Assembly: GCA_003956705.1 (NCBI GenBank)
Contig: QZCP01000323.1
Location: 209,704 to 273,703 of the forward strand
Length of the DNA stretch: 64,000 bases
From: Brevipalpus yothersi
Taxonomy: Eukaryota; Arthropoda; Arachnida; Trombidiformes; Tenuipalpidae
Direction of reading: 5' to 3'
In this document: in pieces, positions 15,324 to 27,230 of the stretch
Position numbering within the stretch: the stretch's first letter is position 1
Layout: each line of letters opens with the position of its first letter
Translations under genes and position numbers: made by a program
The notes under the pieces: generated by a model
Database searches by the model: none
What the model was told of the DNA's origin: nothing
Seen by the model: only the letters and a program-made list of their open reading frames with translations

Positions 15324-15370
<47 letters not shown>
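15324..15370. repeat. (GA)n microsatellite
   Basis: About 46 bp of pure GA on the + strand. Confidence 0.9.
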
Positions 15371-15373
<3 letters not shown>

Positions 15374-16198
15374 GACGACAAGAAATGATCATAATAGTCA
15401 TCTGATTCTATTCAAGATCTCATTTTGAACATTTACAAGGCGAAAACTTTTCCATTTTGTAAGACTACTCCTCATGGGCTGATGATGATATTTCATGATG
15501 ATGATGATCTGATAGAGAGAAAGAGAGGTGATTCCGGTGAAACATTATCGGTGACTTTATTTAACCGAGATATAAAATATCCATTTCAAAATTCAACACC
15601 CTTTCCTCTACTCATACTTCATTGGAAAAGGTATACCTCTCATCAGGTCAAAGCTCAGGCCATATGGAAATGAGAGAAAAGAAATGTACCTCAAGATTAA
15701 GTACCATAAGTTTGGCTTAATTTTTTTCTCTCTCTATTCCTTTCTTTCTTGTCGTTTTACATCTTTTCTTTTTCTATGGGCCCGTATAATGATCTCGATC
15801 AATTCAAGTCTTGTATATCTAAAGAAAAAAGTCGGCTGAGGTTTGAAATGATCACGCTTTTGGACTTACAGTGTAGATGTATGGATGCTGAATGGACTAG
15901 ATAAATGGGCTGGTGATGAGGCGCTAAAAGTCAACCAAAGAGATGATGTCTGAGTAAAGATGGAAAGAGATACAAAATTCTGATTGTGGCCGAAAGACAA
16001 AAAGAGGAAATTTGAGAAAAAGTACTTCGTACTCGTGAGGAGCACAGATTCTCACCATACCAGATGATGCGAAATGATCCTACTTTGAGGGCATCTCTCT
16101 CTCTCTTCTCAATTGTATTTTCTTGCACTCATTTGCATTATGTACCATACAAGGTTACTTACTTCACGAGGCTAATGATAATGTTGTGTGGACCAGCC

Positions 16199-16201
<3 letters not shown>

Positions 16202-16241
<40 letters not shown>

Positions 16242-16325
16242 NNNNNNNNNNNNNNNNNNNNNNNNNNNNNNNNNNNNNNNNNNNNNNNNNNNNNNNNNNN
16301 NNNNNNNNNNNNNNNNNNNNNNNNN

Positions 16326-16405
<80 letters not shown>
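16202..16405. repeat. (CT)n array spanning an 84-N assembly gap
   Basis: CT runs of about 40 bp and 80 bp flank N bases at 16242-16325. The same repeat on both sides shows the gap is an unresolved microsatellite and not lost unique sequence. Its true length is unknown. Confidence 0.95.
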
Positions 16406-16407
<2 letters not shown>

Positions 16408-17051
16408 TCCTATCTTTCTTTATTTCTCTCTTTCTCAGGCTCTCTTGACGGCATAAAAGATACACTTCTTCTTTTTTTCGACTTTATCATTTCCCACGTG
16501 CAAGTGAAGGATGGATGTTGTTGGCATCGATTAACCTAGAAGAAGAACACAAATGATTCAGATCACAGGCAGATCATTTGGATGAATGAAAAAACTGGAA
16601 TCTTTTTGAATATTTCAGGTGTTACCACCTTCAATTTCATTGCTTTTATGGTCAGTTAAGCAATGAGGGCAATTTGAGTTTGAAATTTTGTATCAGAATT
16701 TTGTATGCACAATGTTTATCATCCACCACAAAAAAGAGTGGTATTCCTCTATAAATCATGAATAATGGCGATGATGCTCTTGTTACTGAGTATAATGCAT
16801 GTACATACTTAACTCAACCAATCAAGCGGCTAGATTTATTTGAGTCATTTTTCCCCTAAATATTATAGCTAATAGTTTTTCCCAACGTAAACCAGCGACT
16901 ATTATTCTTTGGCACATCAAAATGAATAGATGAACTATTTTCATTTCCGGTTTCTTCTTCCTTCATCAAATGCATGTATGTGCTTTCTCATGAACAATAC
17001 TTCATAGACACACAGTCGAAAATTCCTTGACATCATTCTACATTCATCTTA

Positions 17052-17054
<3 letters not shown>

Positions 17055-17100
<46 letters not shown>

Positions 17101-17126
17101 TTTCTCTCTTTCTTTCTTTCTTTTGC

Positions 17127-17179
<53 letters not shown>
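17055..17179. repeat. Compound (CT)n-(TTTC)n-(CT)n microsatellite
   Basis: Two CT blocks (17055-17096 and 17131-17179) flank a TTTC block. It lies 500-630 bp upstream of the PP1 start codon, just outside the likely promoter. Confidence 0.9.
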
Positions 17180-17181
<2 letters not shown>

Positions 17182-17365
17182 CCTATGAAAACTGTATCAA
17201 TTTCTTATTGGGTTTTCCCTATCCATGTCAAGATCACACTTGGGAAGAAAAAAAGTTTCCCCAAGAAGATTTCAATTTAAAATATAGCCAAAAGAAAGAA
17301 AGAAAGTGTGAGAGAGACCGACAAACTTGTCAACTTAAATTGAGAGAGAGAGAAAACTTTTGTCA

Positions 17366-17373
17366 ACTTCCGG
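17366..17373. promoter_or_regulatory. ETS-like site ACTTCCGG upstream of PP1
   Basis: The complement is CCGGAAGT, the strong ETS/GABP core common in housekeeping promoters. It lies 308 bp before the PP1 ATG, followed by CGCGCCAAT at 17401. CpG-containing words are scarce around it, which makes a promoter role plausible but unproven. Confidence 0.4.
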
Positions 17374-17680
17374 CCAAAAATTGATTCATTTTCAAAAAAA
17401 CGCGCCAATATAATTCACATTCGATACTATACTGACCTCTAGCAGATATACTTATGAACCTTCGTTGCCATAGTAATTCAGGTTTTAACTCTGCTTTTTT
17501 TCTCTCTTCTTTTCGTTTTTTTGCTTTCGGCTTAAAAAGGTTTTTCTCGTTTACTTGATCGCTCTCAAAATCTGAATCAATTTTGCTTAATCTTTCCCAC
17601 CTGGTTAATTAATTAATTATAATATATTTCTTCAGTTTTGTGTGTCTGTGTGCATCAATCATATTCAATTTTCACTTGTA

Positions 17681-19680
17681 ATGTCTGTAGGTCAACACAA
17701 CGTGGAAGATCCACTTAATATTGATTCAATTATCGCCCGCTTATTGGAAGGTGAGACAGACATACATCCATCCATCTCGCTTCTGAACACACACACACAC
17801 ATATGTATAAGTATGGTATTTGGAGACATTTATTTTCTTCTTGATTGCGGTAATCTTGGAAGAAAAAGCTTAACCTTCTGCCAATGCTGATGTCTTTCTA
17901 TCTCCCCAGCTGAACCTTGCAGGCTTGGTGCATTTTGTTTCTACCCTAGAATGTATATGCTGTGTGTGTGTGTGCAGATGTTATTGCAGAGAATGATTTG
18001 AATTGATTATATTTTGATATATACATTTGATTAAATGTGCATACTTTTTTTGTGTTTTGTACAGTTCGTGGGGCCAAACCAGGTAAAAGTGTCCAACTAT
18101 CGGAAGCGGAAATTAAAGGTCTATGTGTTAAATCAAGAGAGATATTTTTGAGCCAACCAATTCTTCTTGAATTAGAAGCACCATTGAAAATTTGTGGTGA
18201 GTATCACTTTGCAATATACTCAATATCAACTCCAATGTATTGTGCATAAGTTTGTACCGGTATAGTTGGCGATATTCTCTCTGTCTGACTGATATTGGGG
18301 TTAAATTATCAATGCATTGCTGATTGGCAAGTGTGTGTGTGTGTGTGTGCATAAACATGAAGCTGTTTGTGAGTGTGTATGTTCCATTTGCTATGATGAA
18401 TTGAATGTGAATTTATAATCAGCTATGATAATCAATACTCATTTTAAATTTGTTACTCATATCATATTCTAATTTGCTATCATAGGTGATATCCATGGAC
18501 AATACTATGACCTTCTCCGACTTTTTGAGTATGGAGGTTTTCCTCCCGAAAGCAATTACTTGTTCCTCGGGGACTACGTTGACAGAGGAAAACAATCACT
18601 GGAGACTATATGTTTACTTTTGGCGTACAAGATAAAATATCCAGAGAACTTCTTCTTATTGCGGGGAAATCATGAGTGTGCCAGCATTAATCGTATCTAT
18701 GGTTTTTATGATGAATGTAAGTTGGAAGTTTTCCTTACATTCTCTCTCATTTCTTTTAAACAGCATCCTTGAAATCATTGCACACTTATTCTCCTCGGAT
18801 TAATCCCTTTCTTGTCTGACCTCTGTTCTTTTTGCTGGAGCTCTCTTCAATATCTGCTGGCGATAAATTCTATAACACGTTTTTTAATTGCAGGCAAAAG
18901 ACGTTATAACATAAAGTTATGGAAAACGTTTACTGACTGTTTCAACTGTTTACCTGTGGCCGCCATAATTGATGAGAAAATATTCTGCTGTCATGGTGGT
19001 CTTAGTCCAGATCTTCACTCAATGGAACAAATTCGACGTATCATGAGACCCACCGATGTACCCGATCAAGGATTATTGTGTGATCTATTGTGGTCTGATC
19101 CAGACAAAGATGTTATGGGATGGGGAGAAAATGACCGTGGAGTATCATACACATTCGGGGCTGATGTTGTGGCAAAGTTCCTCGCCAAGCACGATTTGGA
19201 CTTAATATGCAGGGCTCATCAAGTGAGTGAACCGACAAATTTGTTTACTCAGATGTCTCTTGTCTTTTATAACTACTCACTTTTTCTTCAATCTTATGAT
19301 TATTCTCTTTCAAATCATTCTAATCTCTTGATTATCAATTGCTCTCTTTACCACTCTATCATCCAAGGTTGTTGAAGACGGCTATGAATTCTTCGCCAAA
19401 CGTCAGTTAGTTACTTTATTCTCTGCGCCAAATTATTGTGGTGAATTCGACAACGCTGGCGCAATGATGAGTGTTGATGAAACATTAATGTGCTCGTTTC
19501 AGGTAAAGATTCTTTTCCTCTCACCTATTCTCTTCACTTCAGATACTCTAATTGTGACAATTTTCTCCTCTCTCTATTAAATTATAGATACTCAAGCCTG
19601 CTGACAAAAAATTCCCTTTCCGTGGACGGCCAGTAACACCTCCGCGTGGACAAGTCACGAAAAAAGCCAGCAAAAAATAG
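17681..19680 (+). CDS. PPP1C: Protein phosphatase 1 catalytic subunit (six coding exons)
   Basis: Ser/Thr phosphoprotein phosphatase catalytic subunit, a two-metal enzyme directed by regulatory subunits in nucleus and cytoplasm. Exons: 17681-17750, 18065-18196, 18486-18716, 18894-19222, 19368-19502 and 19588-19680. All introns are GT-AG (314, 289, 177, 145, 85 bp). The joined frame is 990 nt, 329 residues plus TAG, the usual PP1 length. Metallophosphatase motifs are intact: GDIHG (about residues 68-72), GDYVDRG (about 96-102), RGNHE (about 127-131), HGGLSP, and SAPNYCGEFDNAG near the C-terminus. The tail keeps the TPPR motif, the cyclin-dependent kinase site known from PP1, then a Lys-rich end. 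I chose the ATG at 17681 because the conserved LNIDSIIARLLE follows at once; an earlier in-frame non-ATG start only adds unrelated residues. The N-terminus and the tail before TPPR are the variable parts. Nearly identical to family members otherwise, so the call is very secure; the isoform is not assigned. Confidence 0.97.
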
Positions 19681-20801
19681 TTTCTAAAGATAATATCAGC
19701 ATCATCAACTAATTCCTTCCTGTTTGCTAAACCATGAGTGTCTCATCCAAAAATTCTCTTGAAACTCCTTATTGATTTGCTTTGAGTATATTTGCTTGTA
19801 TTTGAGAGAGAAGAAAAGATTATTTCGAGATTCTTAGTGAATCTAGACAGAGATGAAAGTTCTTGTAAAAGAATCTTCATGTAAAGAAATATTGCTGTTC
19901 CCTTTGAAGCCCTGGAAGAGGTTTATCGTTGATACTTAATACATTCTTATTACCGAGAAGGAAATCTAATCGCATGAAACTTCTGCCCATTACTATTTCC
20001 AATGTTGCTAGATCATACAAAATCTTGATGCTGAATTTGCTTCACAATTCTCTGTAGTCAATTGAATTGGAGCTACTTGCTTCATTTTTTCCGCTGTTTA
20101 ACCCCCTTAGGAAAATTGTTCTCAAACTTGAATTTTCGAGAGAAAATCAATGCTCAAAAAAGTTAATGTGTGAAAGATTATATTAGAAAATTGTCTACAA
20201 TATTGATCGAGTTTTTGGCTCAACATTCTCCGAAATTTCATCGTATGAATTCATAAATTGAAGAAAAAGATGTTGTCTCCTGGCATCAGATAATGATGTC
20301 TTAACTAATTGAGCAAAATTTTCCTGTTTTGTGCAGAACTCTTGCCCTTTTTGTAAAGTTGAAGAAATTCTGTCGCTCAAATGATTCATCGGAAATACTT
20401 ATCGATTTTGAACAAAGAGAAAAATGTTCCAAGAATGCTCTCAAAATGAATAGATGGATCATAGAGCATTGATTCATCTCAGCCGGATGATCCATTCATC
20501 ATCGTCTTCTTACCTTCTCCATTGACCCATCCAAATGTAATCATTAAACTAAAGTAATGGAATCTATGAGTAAACATGGACAGCGGATTTTGACTACACC
20601 TTTTCTGTTCAGCAAACATAAGCGAATTTGTCATCTTCATCAAAAGTTTTCAACCTCAAAGTCAAATAAAGTTGATAAATCTGGATTTTCTTTGTTGACA
20701 TTATTTCGAACTTCGAAATTTTCCTCTTCTCATCATATTACATAGGAGACAGTGTCTGAAATCGGATCCCGACACAACAAAGCTTCTTCCCAGCTTTCAA
20801 G

Positions 20802-20850
<49 letters not shown>

Positions 20851-22198
20851 ATATGAATCTTTCTCAGTTCGATGTACGAAGGACGATATTGGATACATTA
20901 GGTCATCTGGTGCTCATCATATCACAATCTTTATCAGCTCTATTCCTGTCGAGAATATCTTTTCAATCACAAACCATTGACGCAATCAGTGACAAACAAT
21001 CTTATCATTTCTCACCAGTTCTTTCGAGCACACTAAACAGTGATCTATCGGGCCAATATGACATCCAGTTGTGAAAGAAGGAAAGAAAGAAGGAAAGAAG
21101 GAAAGAAAGAGCGAGAGAGAAAAATTACCGGCCTTAATCTCAGCATGCGAAGAAGCAATCTATTCAATCGAATATTCTTGAATCCTCAGAATCTGATAAC
21201 ATCCGTCAAATTTTTTTTTCCAAAAGCTGACTGAAAAAATCGTTGACAAAAGGTAGACACATCACTTGAATCATGTCCAGCAGAAGACGCCAACGAAGAG
21301 AGAGAGAGAGAGAGAAACTCTCTCGGTGAGATATTCTCACATACTCACTCTCATGTTCAGTTGTTAATTGCAATTGCATCACTTTATATTTTCGTGTCAG
21401 GTGAACAACATTTGCTTGTTAGTACATTTGAGATAATATTTTTTCGAATACAAATCAATAAAATTATTGATACTTTTGCTCTCATTTTTGATTTCATCTA
21501 GTGTGTGTGTTTACTTTTCAAGATAGCCACACAAGAACGGATTAGGCATGTTTTGATTTCTCGCTTAATGCTGTTCGAAATCAAAACAACACCAGTTCAT
21601 CGATTTGTTTTAACGATTATGAGGTGAAATTGGCCACTTATTTCTTGACAAAATTTAAGTTAGCCTGGCTAATAAATCAGTGTTTTACATCATTTATTCG
21701 TCATATTTATGTTCAGTGATTTCCAGTGATCACTGACAATTCAATAATCTTCTTCCTCACTACTTTTTCGCTCTCTCAGTTGAACCGAAAATCAAATCAA
21801 CATTAGCATTACTACCAGTTTCAATTTGTTTGTTGAGATGCATATAATCTAAGACAAACTGTCTTCCATCATCAGGACATTTGTTGTTGGATTGTTCTAT
21901 TATTCATCCTTATCGTCCACGAAGTGTGTCTTTCATCTTGTATCTCTGTTGCCCATGTGAAACAATCAAAACGATCAATCGCTAACCAAACTCATCTCTC
22001 TCTCTCTTTCTCTCAATCTGTAAGTACAAACCTTGTTTGAACAAGAACGATCAAGTTTTATGAACATCATATTTTACCTTTAATCATTGCAACAGGCCTC
22101 ATTTTTTTCTCTACTGTAAATTGATAAACCCTTTTTTTCCACATTTGAGTTGAAAAAAATTCATTTCATGTGGATGTGGTTACATTATCACCATCGAG
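19681..22198 (+). other. PP1 3' region and endophilin-B upstream region
   Basis: About 2.5 kb without a recognisable exon. It holds a (CT)n tract at 20806-20847, a purine-rich GAAAGAAAGAAGG-type stretch around 21076-21120 and an AATAAA at 21457-21462 (the first good polyadenylation hexamer after PP1). The last few hundred bases should hold the endophilin-B promoter and 5' UTR. Short open frames here look random. Confidence 0.55.
20806..20847. repeat. (CT)n microsatellite
   Basis: About 42 bp of pure CT between PP1 and endophilin-B. Confidence 0.9.
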
Positions 22199-24505
22199 AT
22201 GGACTTCAATTTGAAAACGATCAAAGGTTTTGCCACCGAAGCTGCGACCGCTTTAAGTCGTGTTGTTCAGGTTAGTTTTATAATGATGAGAGAGGTTAGA
22301 AAAAAATGATAATCCAACCATGATGATGGATGGATATATGCATGTATGGGACTCTTCAATGTACATTTATAACATGTTAACATTTTTTTCGTGTCTATGT
22401 GTGTGTGTGTAAAATGTTTTTCGCTAAAGCAAATAACCATCAAAGCTTATTTCCGCTCATTGTTGATATTTTGTTAATAATAATATTTCTTTACAGTATA
22501 GTGAAGAGAAGCTCGGATTTTCCGAAAAAACTGAGCTCGATTCTCACCTAGAACATCTACTCAAACGAGTGGATTCCGTTAAAGCATGGACTGAGGCAAT
22601 CGTTTACAAGACTGAATCAGTACTTCAACCCAACCCAGGTAATTACAAGATTACATAATGGCATTTTCTCTCTCTCTCTTTCTCGATGAAAACTTGGAAC
22701 GATCATCAGGATTGTGAATATATAAGCGAGTATGAGTGTTGTATATGTATAAAATACATGGGCGAGTAGCTGTATAGCTTGGCAAAAGGAAAAGGAAAAG
22801 TTCAATTGACTGTTCAATCTCTCCAGTATGACTTTCTCTTTCTGTTTCTCTCTCTCTTTCCATGTGTACAGGTATTATTGGTGGGAGGTTCATTTATTAC
22901 TTGACATACCTACTTCCATAGCAAGCAGTAATGGTATATGGCCATGAGAGTAGTTGAAATTATTTCATTCATTCATATACATTCGTGACTATTTTCAACC
23001 ACTTGTTATGCAGCATGGCGTAATCTTCATCTCTATTCAGACTCTCGTCATTGTTCTTGTGCTAGTGTACTTTTCCCAGTGGCAATGTGGGAAAGAGAAG
23101 AAGAGGAGTGAAAAGAGAGAGAGAGAGAGAGCGAAAAAAAAATTTGCTTAGTCTGCTGAATACAAGGAGAAGATATCTTTTTTTTTATTTTGTTTCAACT
23201 TGTATCATTTCTCTCTTCCAGGTGCAAGAGTAGAAGATTTTATATATGAAAAATTGGAAAAAAAGAAAGAACGCTCAAGAGTTATTGAACAATTGGGCTT
23301 CGATATGATTGAAGCAGCGAAAGAATTTGGCACTGATACTCAGTATTCTCGAGCATTGATCAAAGTTGGCCAAACTCAATCGAAAATCGGTCAAAGTGAG
23401 AAAGAATTCATCAGAGCATCTTATAAAGGCTTTATTCAACCATTGAAAAAATTTCTTGACGAAGACATGCGAAATGTCATGGTAATCATTTGATGAATAT
23501 TTCCACGATACTCAGAGTTTTTTCTCATTGCAAATCTGTATCTCTACTCCTTGTTCACACAGAAGGAAAGAAAAGTCCTGGAAACCAAGCGATTAGATTT
23601 AGATGCTGCCAAAAAAAGGTTAAGGAAAGCCAAAACAGTTGAGCTTCAGTCAAACGTAAGTCTTCCAGATGAGATGAAATTCCCCTCAAACTAGCCATTC
23701 GTTCTTTTTCTGTCTTTCTCTCTTCTTCTCATGACTAACATTGATCTGAAATATTTCTTCCATTACTCCATGCTTTCCTCAGTCTAAGGCTGATCTGATC
23801 ATTCAGGAAGCATTTCAGGTATATCAGTGCACTTGAAATAAGTTTTGTCTCGTTTCCTTTCCCACTCTCATTACCTGAGAAGTGAAAAATTTCAACTAAT
23901 CAGTATTTTTCTTTCTATCCTCTTTGATAGGCGGAAAATGAGCTTAAAAGAGCGACCGAAGAATTCAATCAGCAAGTAGAGATTACTAAATTACTTTTGG
24001 AAGGTATTTTCAGTTCTCAGGTAGGGAAAATTTTATATTTCCACGATCATGTTGAAAATTTTCAAGCGTTTTTCTTCTCTATTTTTCATTTCTCGTTGAT
24101 AATTCATGCGTTCAGGTTAATCACTTACGTTTCCTGGGAGAATTCGTTGAGGCTCAAATTCATTTTTTTGCCAAGTGCCATCAACACATGTGTGACCTAC
24201 AGCGTGCTCTAGCATCATCAGACAATATATCACCACTCTCATCTCATCTCTCTTCAACTGTGAATCTGAATATTGACAATTTGACATCTCCATCCGATGA
24301 GACATTGCCTCCACTGCCTCCGGGGAAAAAACGAGCTCGTGTATTGCTCGATTATGATGCCCAGAATTCTAATGAGCTTTCACTGCAGGCAAATGAGGTA
24401 ATAACGGTATCTCATCCCTCTGATATGGAGCCTGAGTGGAGGCTTGCGGAGAGAGGAGTCAAGCAAGGTAGAGTGCCATTAGCGTATCTGGAAATCCTCG
24501 ACTAA
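22199..24505 (+). CDS. SH3GLB1: Endophilin-B (N-BAR plus SH3 protein), seven coding exons
   Basis: Membrane-curvature protein of the endophilin-B family, known to act on mitochondrial, Golgi and autophagic membranes. Exons: 22199-22270, 22497-22638, 23222-23481, 23563-23655, 23783-23818, 23931-24020 and 24116-24505. The joined frame is 1083 nt, 360 residues, close to the usual ~365. Residues 1-24 form the short amphipathic helix before the BAR fold. The BAR region (to about residue 255) has family signatures SEEKLGFSEKTELD, LQPNPGARVEDFIYEKLE and KRLDLDAAKKRL. A Pro-rich linker (LPPLPPGKK) leads to a C-terminal SH3 domain (about 300-360) with the ALYDY-like VLLDYDA, the conserved EPEWRL tryptophan and GRVPLAYLEIL. 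The pattern KAWTEAIVYKTESVLQPNP places it in endophilin-B and not endophilin-A. The fifth exon is only 36 nt and in phase 0 on both sides. AATAAA signals follow at 24665 and 24686. Confidence 0.94.
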
Positions 24506-24664
24506 AAAATGACTGTCAATATGCCAATTCATGGAGATTTTTTTTCAATATACCTATCTATGTATCAATTTCTGAGGGGCTTCTTGGGATCCTCATTCAG
24601 AAGCCTCATCATCACAAATCTGAGAATCTTTCTACCAAATTTTTGCAATCCAAATGAAAAATCG

Positions 24665-24691
24665 AATAAATGAGTTCAAAATATGAATAAA
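24665..24691 (+). terminator. Two polyadenylation signals after endophilin-B
   Basis: Canonical AATAAA hexamers occur at 24665-24670 and 24686-24691, 160-185 bp after the endophilin-B stop and well before the ferroportin start. Position and sequence fit a 3' UTR end, but in AT-rich DNA the hexamer also arises by chance, so the cleavage site is not proven. Confidence 0.5.
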
Positions 24692-25345
24692 ATATGAATG
24701 AAAATTATCGTTATCAAAACTTCATGGACGATGTGATCAAACCTTTCAAACTGAAGAAATATAAACGTTGCATGGATCATGTGCTTTCAGCGTAAAGAGA
24801 TGCTTCTTGTTAGAAAGGTTCATATTTGCGGTCATCAACGAGCCACTATCAAGTCATAGATAATGATTACGAAGTAAAGTTGGGTAAGATTTAGCAACAA
24901 AATATTTTTTGAGTCGAACCTCGTTTAATGAGTGAGCTCAAATTTGTAATCTGGAAGGAATGGGCTCAAACCTGAGAAATTCCCGATGAAAGATTAATTT
25001 GTCATTACTTCACCACAGCCAAATATCACTCAAAAATCCTGTTCACATTATTCGAGCCAGCTTTGAGCTGCATATTTTCTTTCAATGATTGTAAAAAAAG
25101 TGAATTCATCGAGGCGGAGTTTGGCAACAATATCGCTTCCACTGTTTATGTTTATGAATTTTTTGGCGAATGGAACGAAGAACTCATCGGCAAGGAATAT
25201 GTGGAATTTTCGGTCACAAGATGAGCTGATTCATCCAATTGTGTCTGTTGTGCGAGGGACTTACAATTCCCTTCTGATAGTTTCATCTTCGATTTATTTT
25301 CGCTCATCTTCTGGTGCATGATATTGAATCGAAAAGGCTCAGAAT
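24692..25345 (+). other. Endophilin-B to ferroportin spacer
   Basis: About 650 bp between the endophilin-B polyadenylation signals and the ferroportin start. It must hold the ferroportin promoter. Open frames on both strands overlap here but match nothing known, and no clear promoter motif is visible. Confidence 0.5.
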
Positions 25346-26935
25346 ATGAAAACAAAGCATAAACTCTATCTTGATAGAATTTTGAACTCCTGGGTAAGTG
25401 GAACATCTCTCGTGAGGAGAAGGAAAAATCTATCAAAGTGATCAATTGATAATTTTTCAGGGTGATCGATCTTGGGAATTCGCGGTCAATTTGTACACGA
25501 TAAAAATTCATGGATCTTCATTGTCTCTGATGGCTATACAAGGAATATTTTCATCAATTGCAATAATAATCTTCACACCGTTGATCGGCCGGTGGATTGA
25601 ACGAGAATCTCGACTTCATGAGATGAAAGTTTGCTTGATGGTCCAAAATTCGGCTACTGCAATATCGTGCATATTCTTAGCTTTATTTTTTGTTAAGGAA
25701 GATATTTCCAATCCAAAACTAGTAACAGTGAGTTGAAATGGAACAAAAATTACATACCATGAGTATTCAATCGAATTTCTGTTTCTCTTCTAGATAATTG
25801 AGTTTTTGACACCAATAATTTTGATTATTTTTTCGGCCATATCACAACTCTTCAGCTTTGCTTATTCACTATGTTTGGAGAAGGATTGGATCATAGTTCT
25901 GGCTCGAAGTGAAGAAGAGTTGTCAGGTTTGTTTGTCTGAAACCCTTTTCAAATCAACTCATCAGTGGGTGATTCTTCACAGAATGGAATTCCATGTTAC
26001 AACGGATCGACTTATCATGTAAAACTATTGCACCATCAGTAATTGGCTATCTGATGGAATTATCCAATTTGTTTTCAGTATTATTCATATTGATTTGGAA
26101 TGTAGTATCAGTTTTTTTCGAATATCTAGTTTTGAAATCCATTTTCAATCACAGAAAGGATAAACTAGCTACACCAAAACCAGATTACTCATCGGAGTTG
26201 AAATTATTTGATATAAATGAGTTCAAACATTATTATCACAGCTTTCTATTGCCGGGTATAGCATTTGCTCTCCTCTTTCTCACGGTGATAGGTTTTGATT
26301 ATGAATCAGAATCTATTCCAGGCTATTTGTGTCATAAAGGGATCAATGAAGGAGCTATTGGTCTGATCAATTTAGCGGGAGCTATTTTCGGTATCATGGG
26401 CACATATATTTTTCGAAATTTGTCAGCGAAAATGTCCTTAGAACGAGTTGGTCTTTTTGGTTTCATGACAAATGCAATACTTTCATTTCTTTGTCTAGCT
26501 GAAGTTTGGAATACAACGGGAAAAAATTCTTCAATCGGTATCAATTTGAACTTGAGTCTTTTCTTGGCTGGTTTGTTGGCCACTCGACCTGGACTATGGA
26601 TGGCCGATCTTGCAGTTAATCAGATGATCCAAATAGACACCCCATTTCCAGCCAGCATTGGAAGTGTACAAATTAGTGTTAATTTGACTGCAGAACTATT
26701 TAAATTTATAATATTGGCACTGATGCCTGGGTTCGATCAATTCACCGTGTTGATAGTTATGTCCTTGATCCCGGGAACACTAGCTGCTATTTTATTTGGT
26801 ATCTATAATCTGAGACATGAGTCGACTATGCCGGCTTCCTTGATATCATCATCGTTAACTTTTCCAACATTACATCCGAGATCCCAAACTGGATGTATCC
26901 TCAGAGAAGGGATGAAGACTTCTAGCGAGGGATGA
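25346..26935 (+). CDS. SLC40A1: Ferroportin-like iron exporter, four coding exons
   Basis: Plasma-membrane metal exporter of the ferroportin (SLC40A) family, a 12-helix major-facilitator fold. Exons: 25346-25393, 25461-25727, 25794-25926 and 25983-26935, with very small introns (67, 66, 56 bp). The joined frame is 1401 nt, 466 residues, shorter than the ~571 of human because the N-terminus and the loop between the last helices are short. Family signatures: LYLDRILNSWGDRSWEFAV at the N-terminus (human LYLGHSLSTWGDRMWHFAV), MVQNSATAISC, EKDWIIVLA, LQRIDL (human IRRIDQ), LTVIGFD, GIMGT, and ATRPGLWMADLAVNQ near the end. The ATG at 25346 is the first Met after an in-frame TGA at 25325, and it puts the WGDR motif at residues 16-19. 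The metal-site Asp (human D39) is kept as D18. The positions of human H32, C326 and H507 appear to be Arg11, Tyr256 and Lys390. It could be a divergent paralogue with altered transport. Confidence 0.88.
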
Positions 26936-27230
26936 ATTTTCTCATGATTGAACTATGAATTTTTAGAACCTAAGCAACTGAAAAGAGGAACACTTTTTTG
27001 GTGCTGATAAAGTTTACAGTGATGATCATTTTTTAATCCCATTACTTTCATCTCAAAGTTATGAAATGAGATGATTTTTCTTTCTTTACAGCCCTACATC
27101 TCACAATCAACAGAATGACTCCATCAGAAGAGAATTCCAAGATAGCCATAATGAAGAGAAAATTCTCTCACTCTCTCATGGCAGTCAAGTTTTCAATAGT
27201 AAATTGATGAGAAATGAGAAAGATTTTGAT
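26936..27230. other. Tail-to-tail gap between ferroportin and METTL14
   Basis: The 295 bp between the two stop codons must hold both 3' UTRs, so the transcripts may overlap. No AATAAA is seen on either strand. A TTTAAT at 27032-27037 reads as ATTAAA for the minus-strand gene. A strong pyrimidine-rich acceptor (TTTCTTTCTTTACAG) ends at 27092 on the + strand. It could belong to a 3' UTR intron of ferroportin, but the sequence after it soon meets a stop in the frame tested. Confidence 0.5.

Larger units (their letters stand above)
5364..17365. other. No gene seen: microsatellite-rich DNA upstream of PP1
   Basis: Twelve kilobases with no exon I can tie to a protein family. Besides the listed arrays there are short GA/CT, GT/CA and TTTC tracts, poly-T runs and frequent ATG/ATC words. 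PP1 5' UTR exons could lie in the right part. Two unrecognised open stretches (8,935-9,124 and 15,024-15,243) read as plausible peptide but are within chance for AT-rich DNA. Confidence 0.55.

Noticed and set aside
26332..26583. Minus-strand open frame under ferroportin
   Set aside because: It is the complement of transmembrane-coding sequence and shows no domain.
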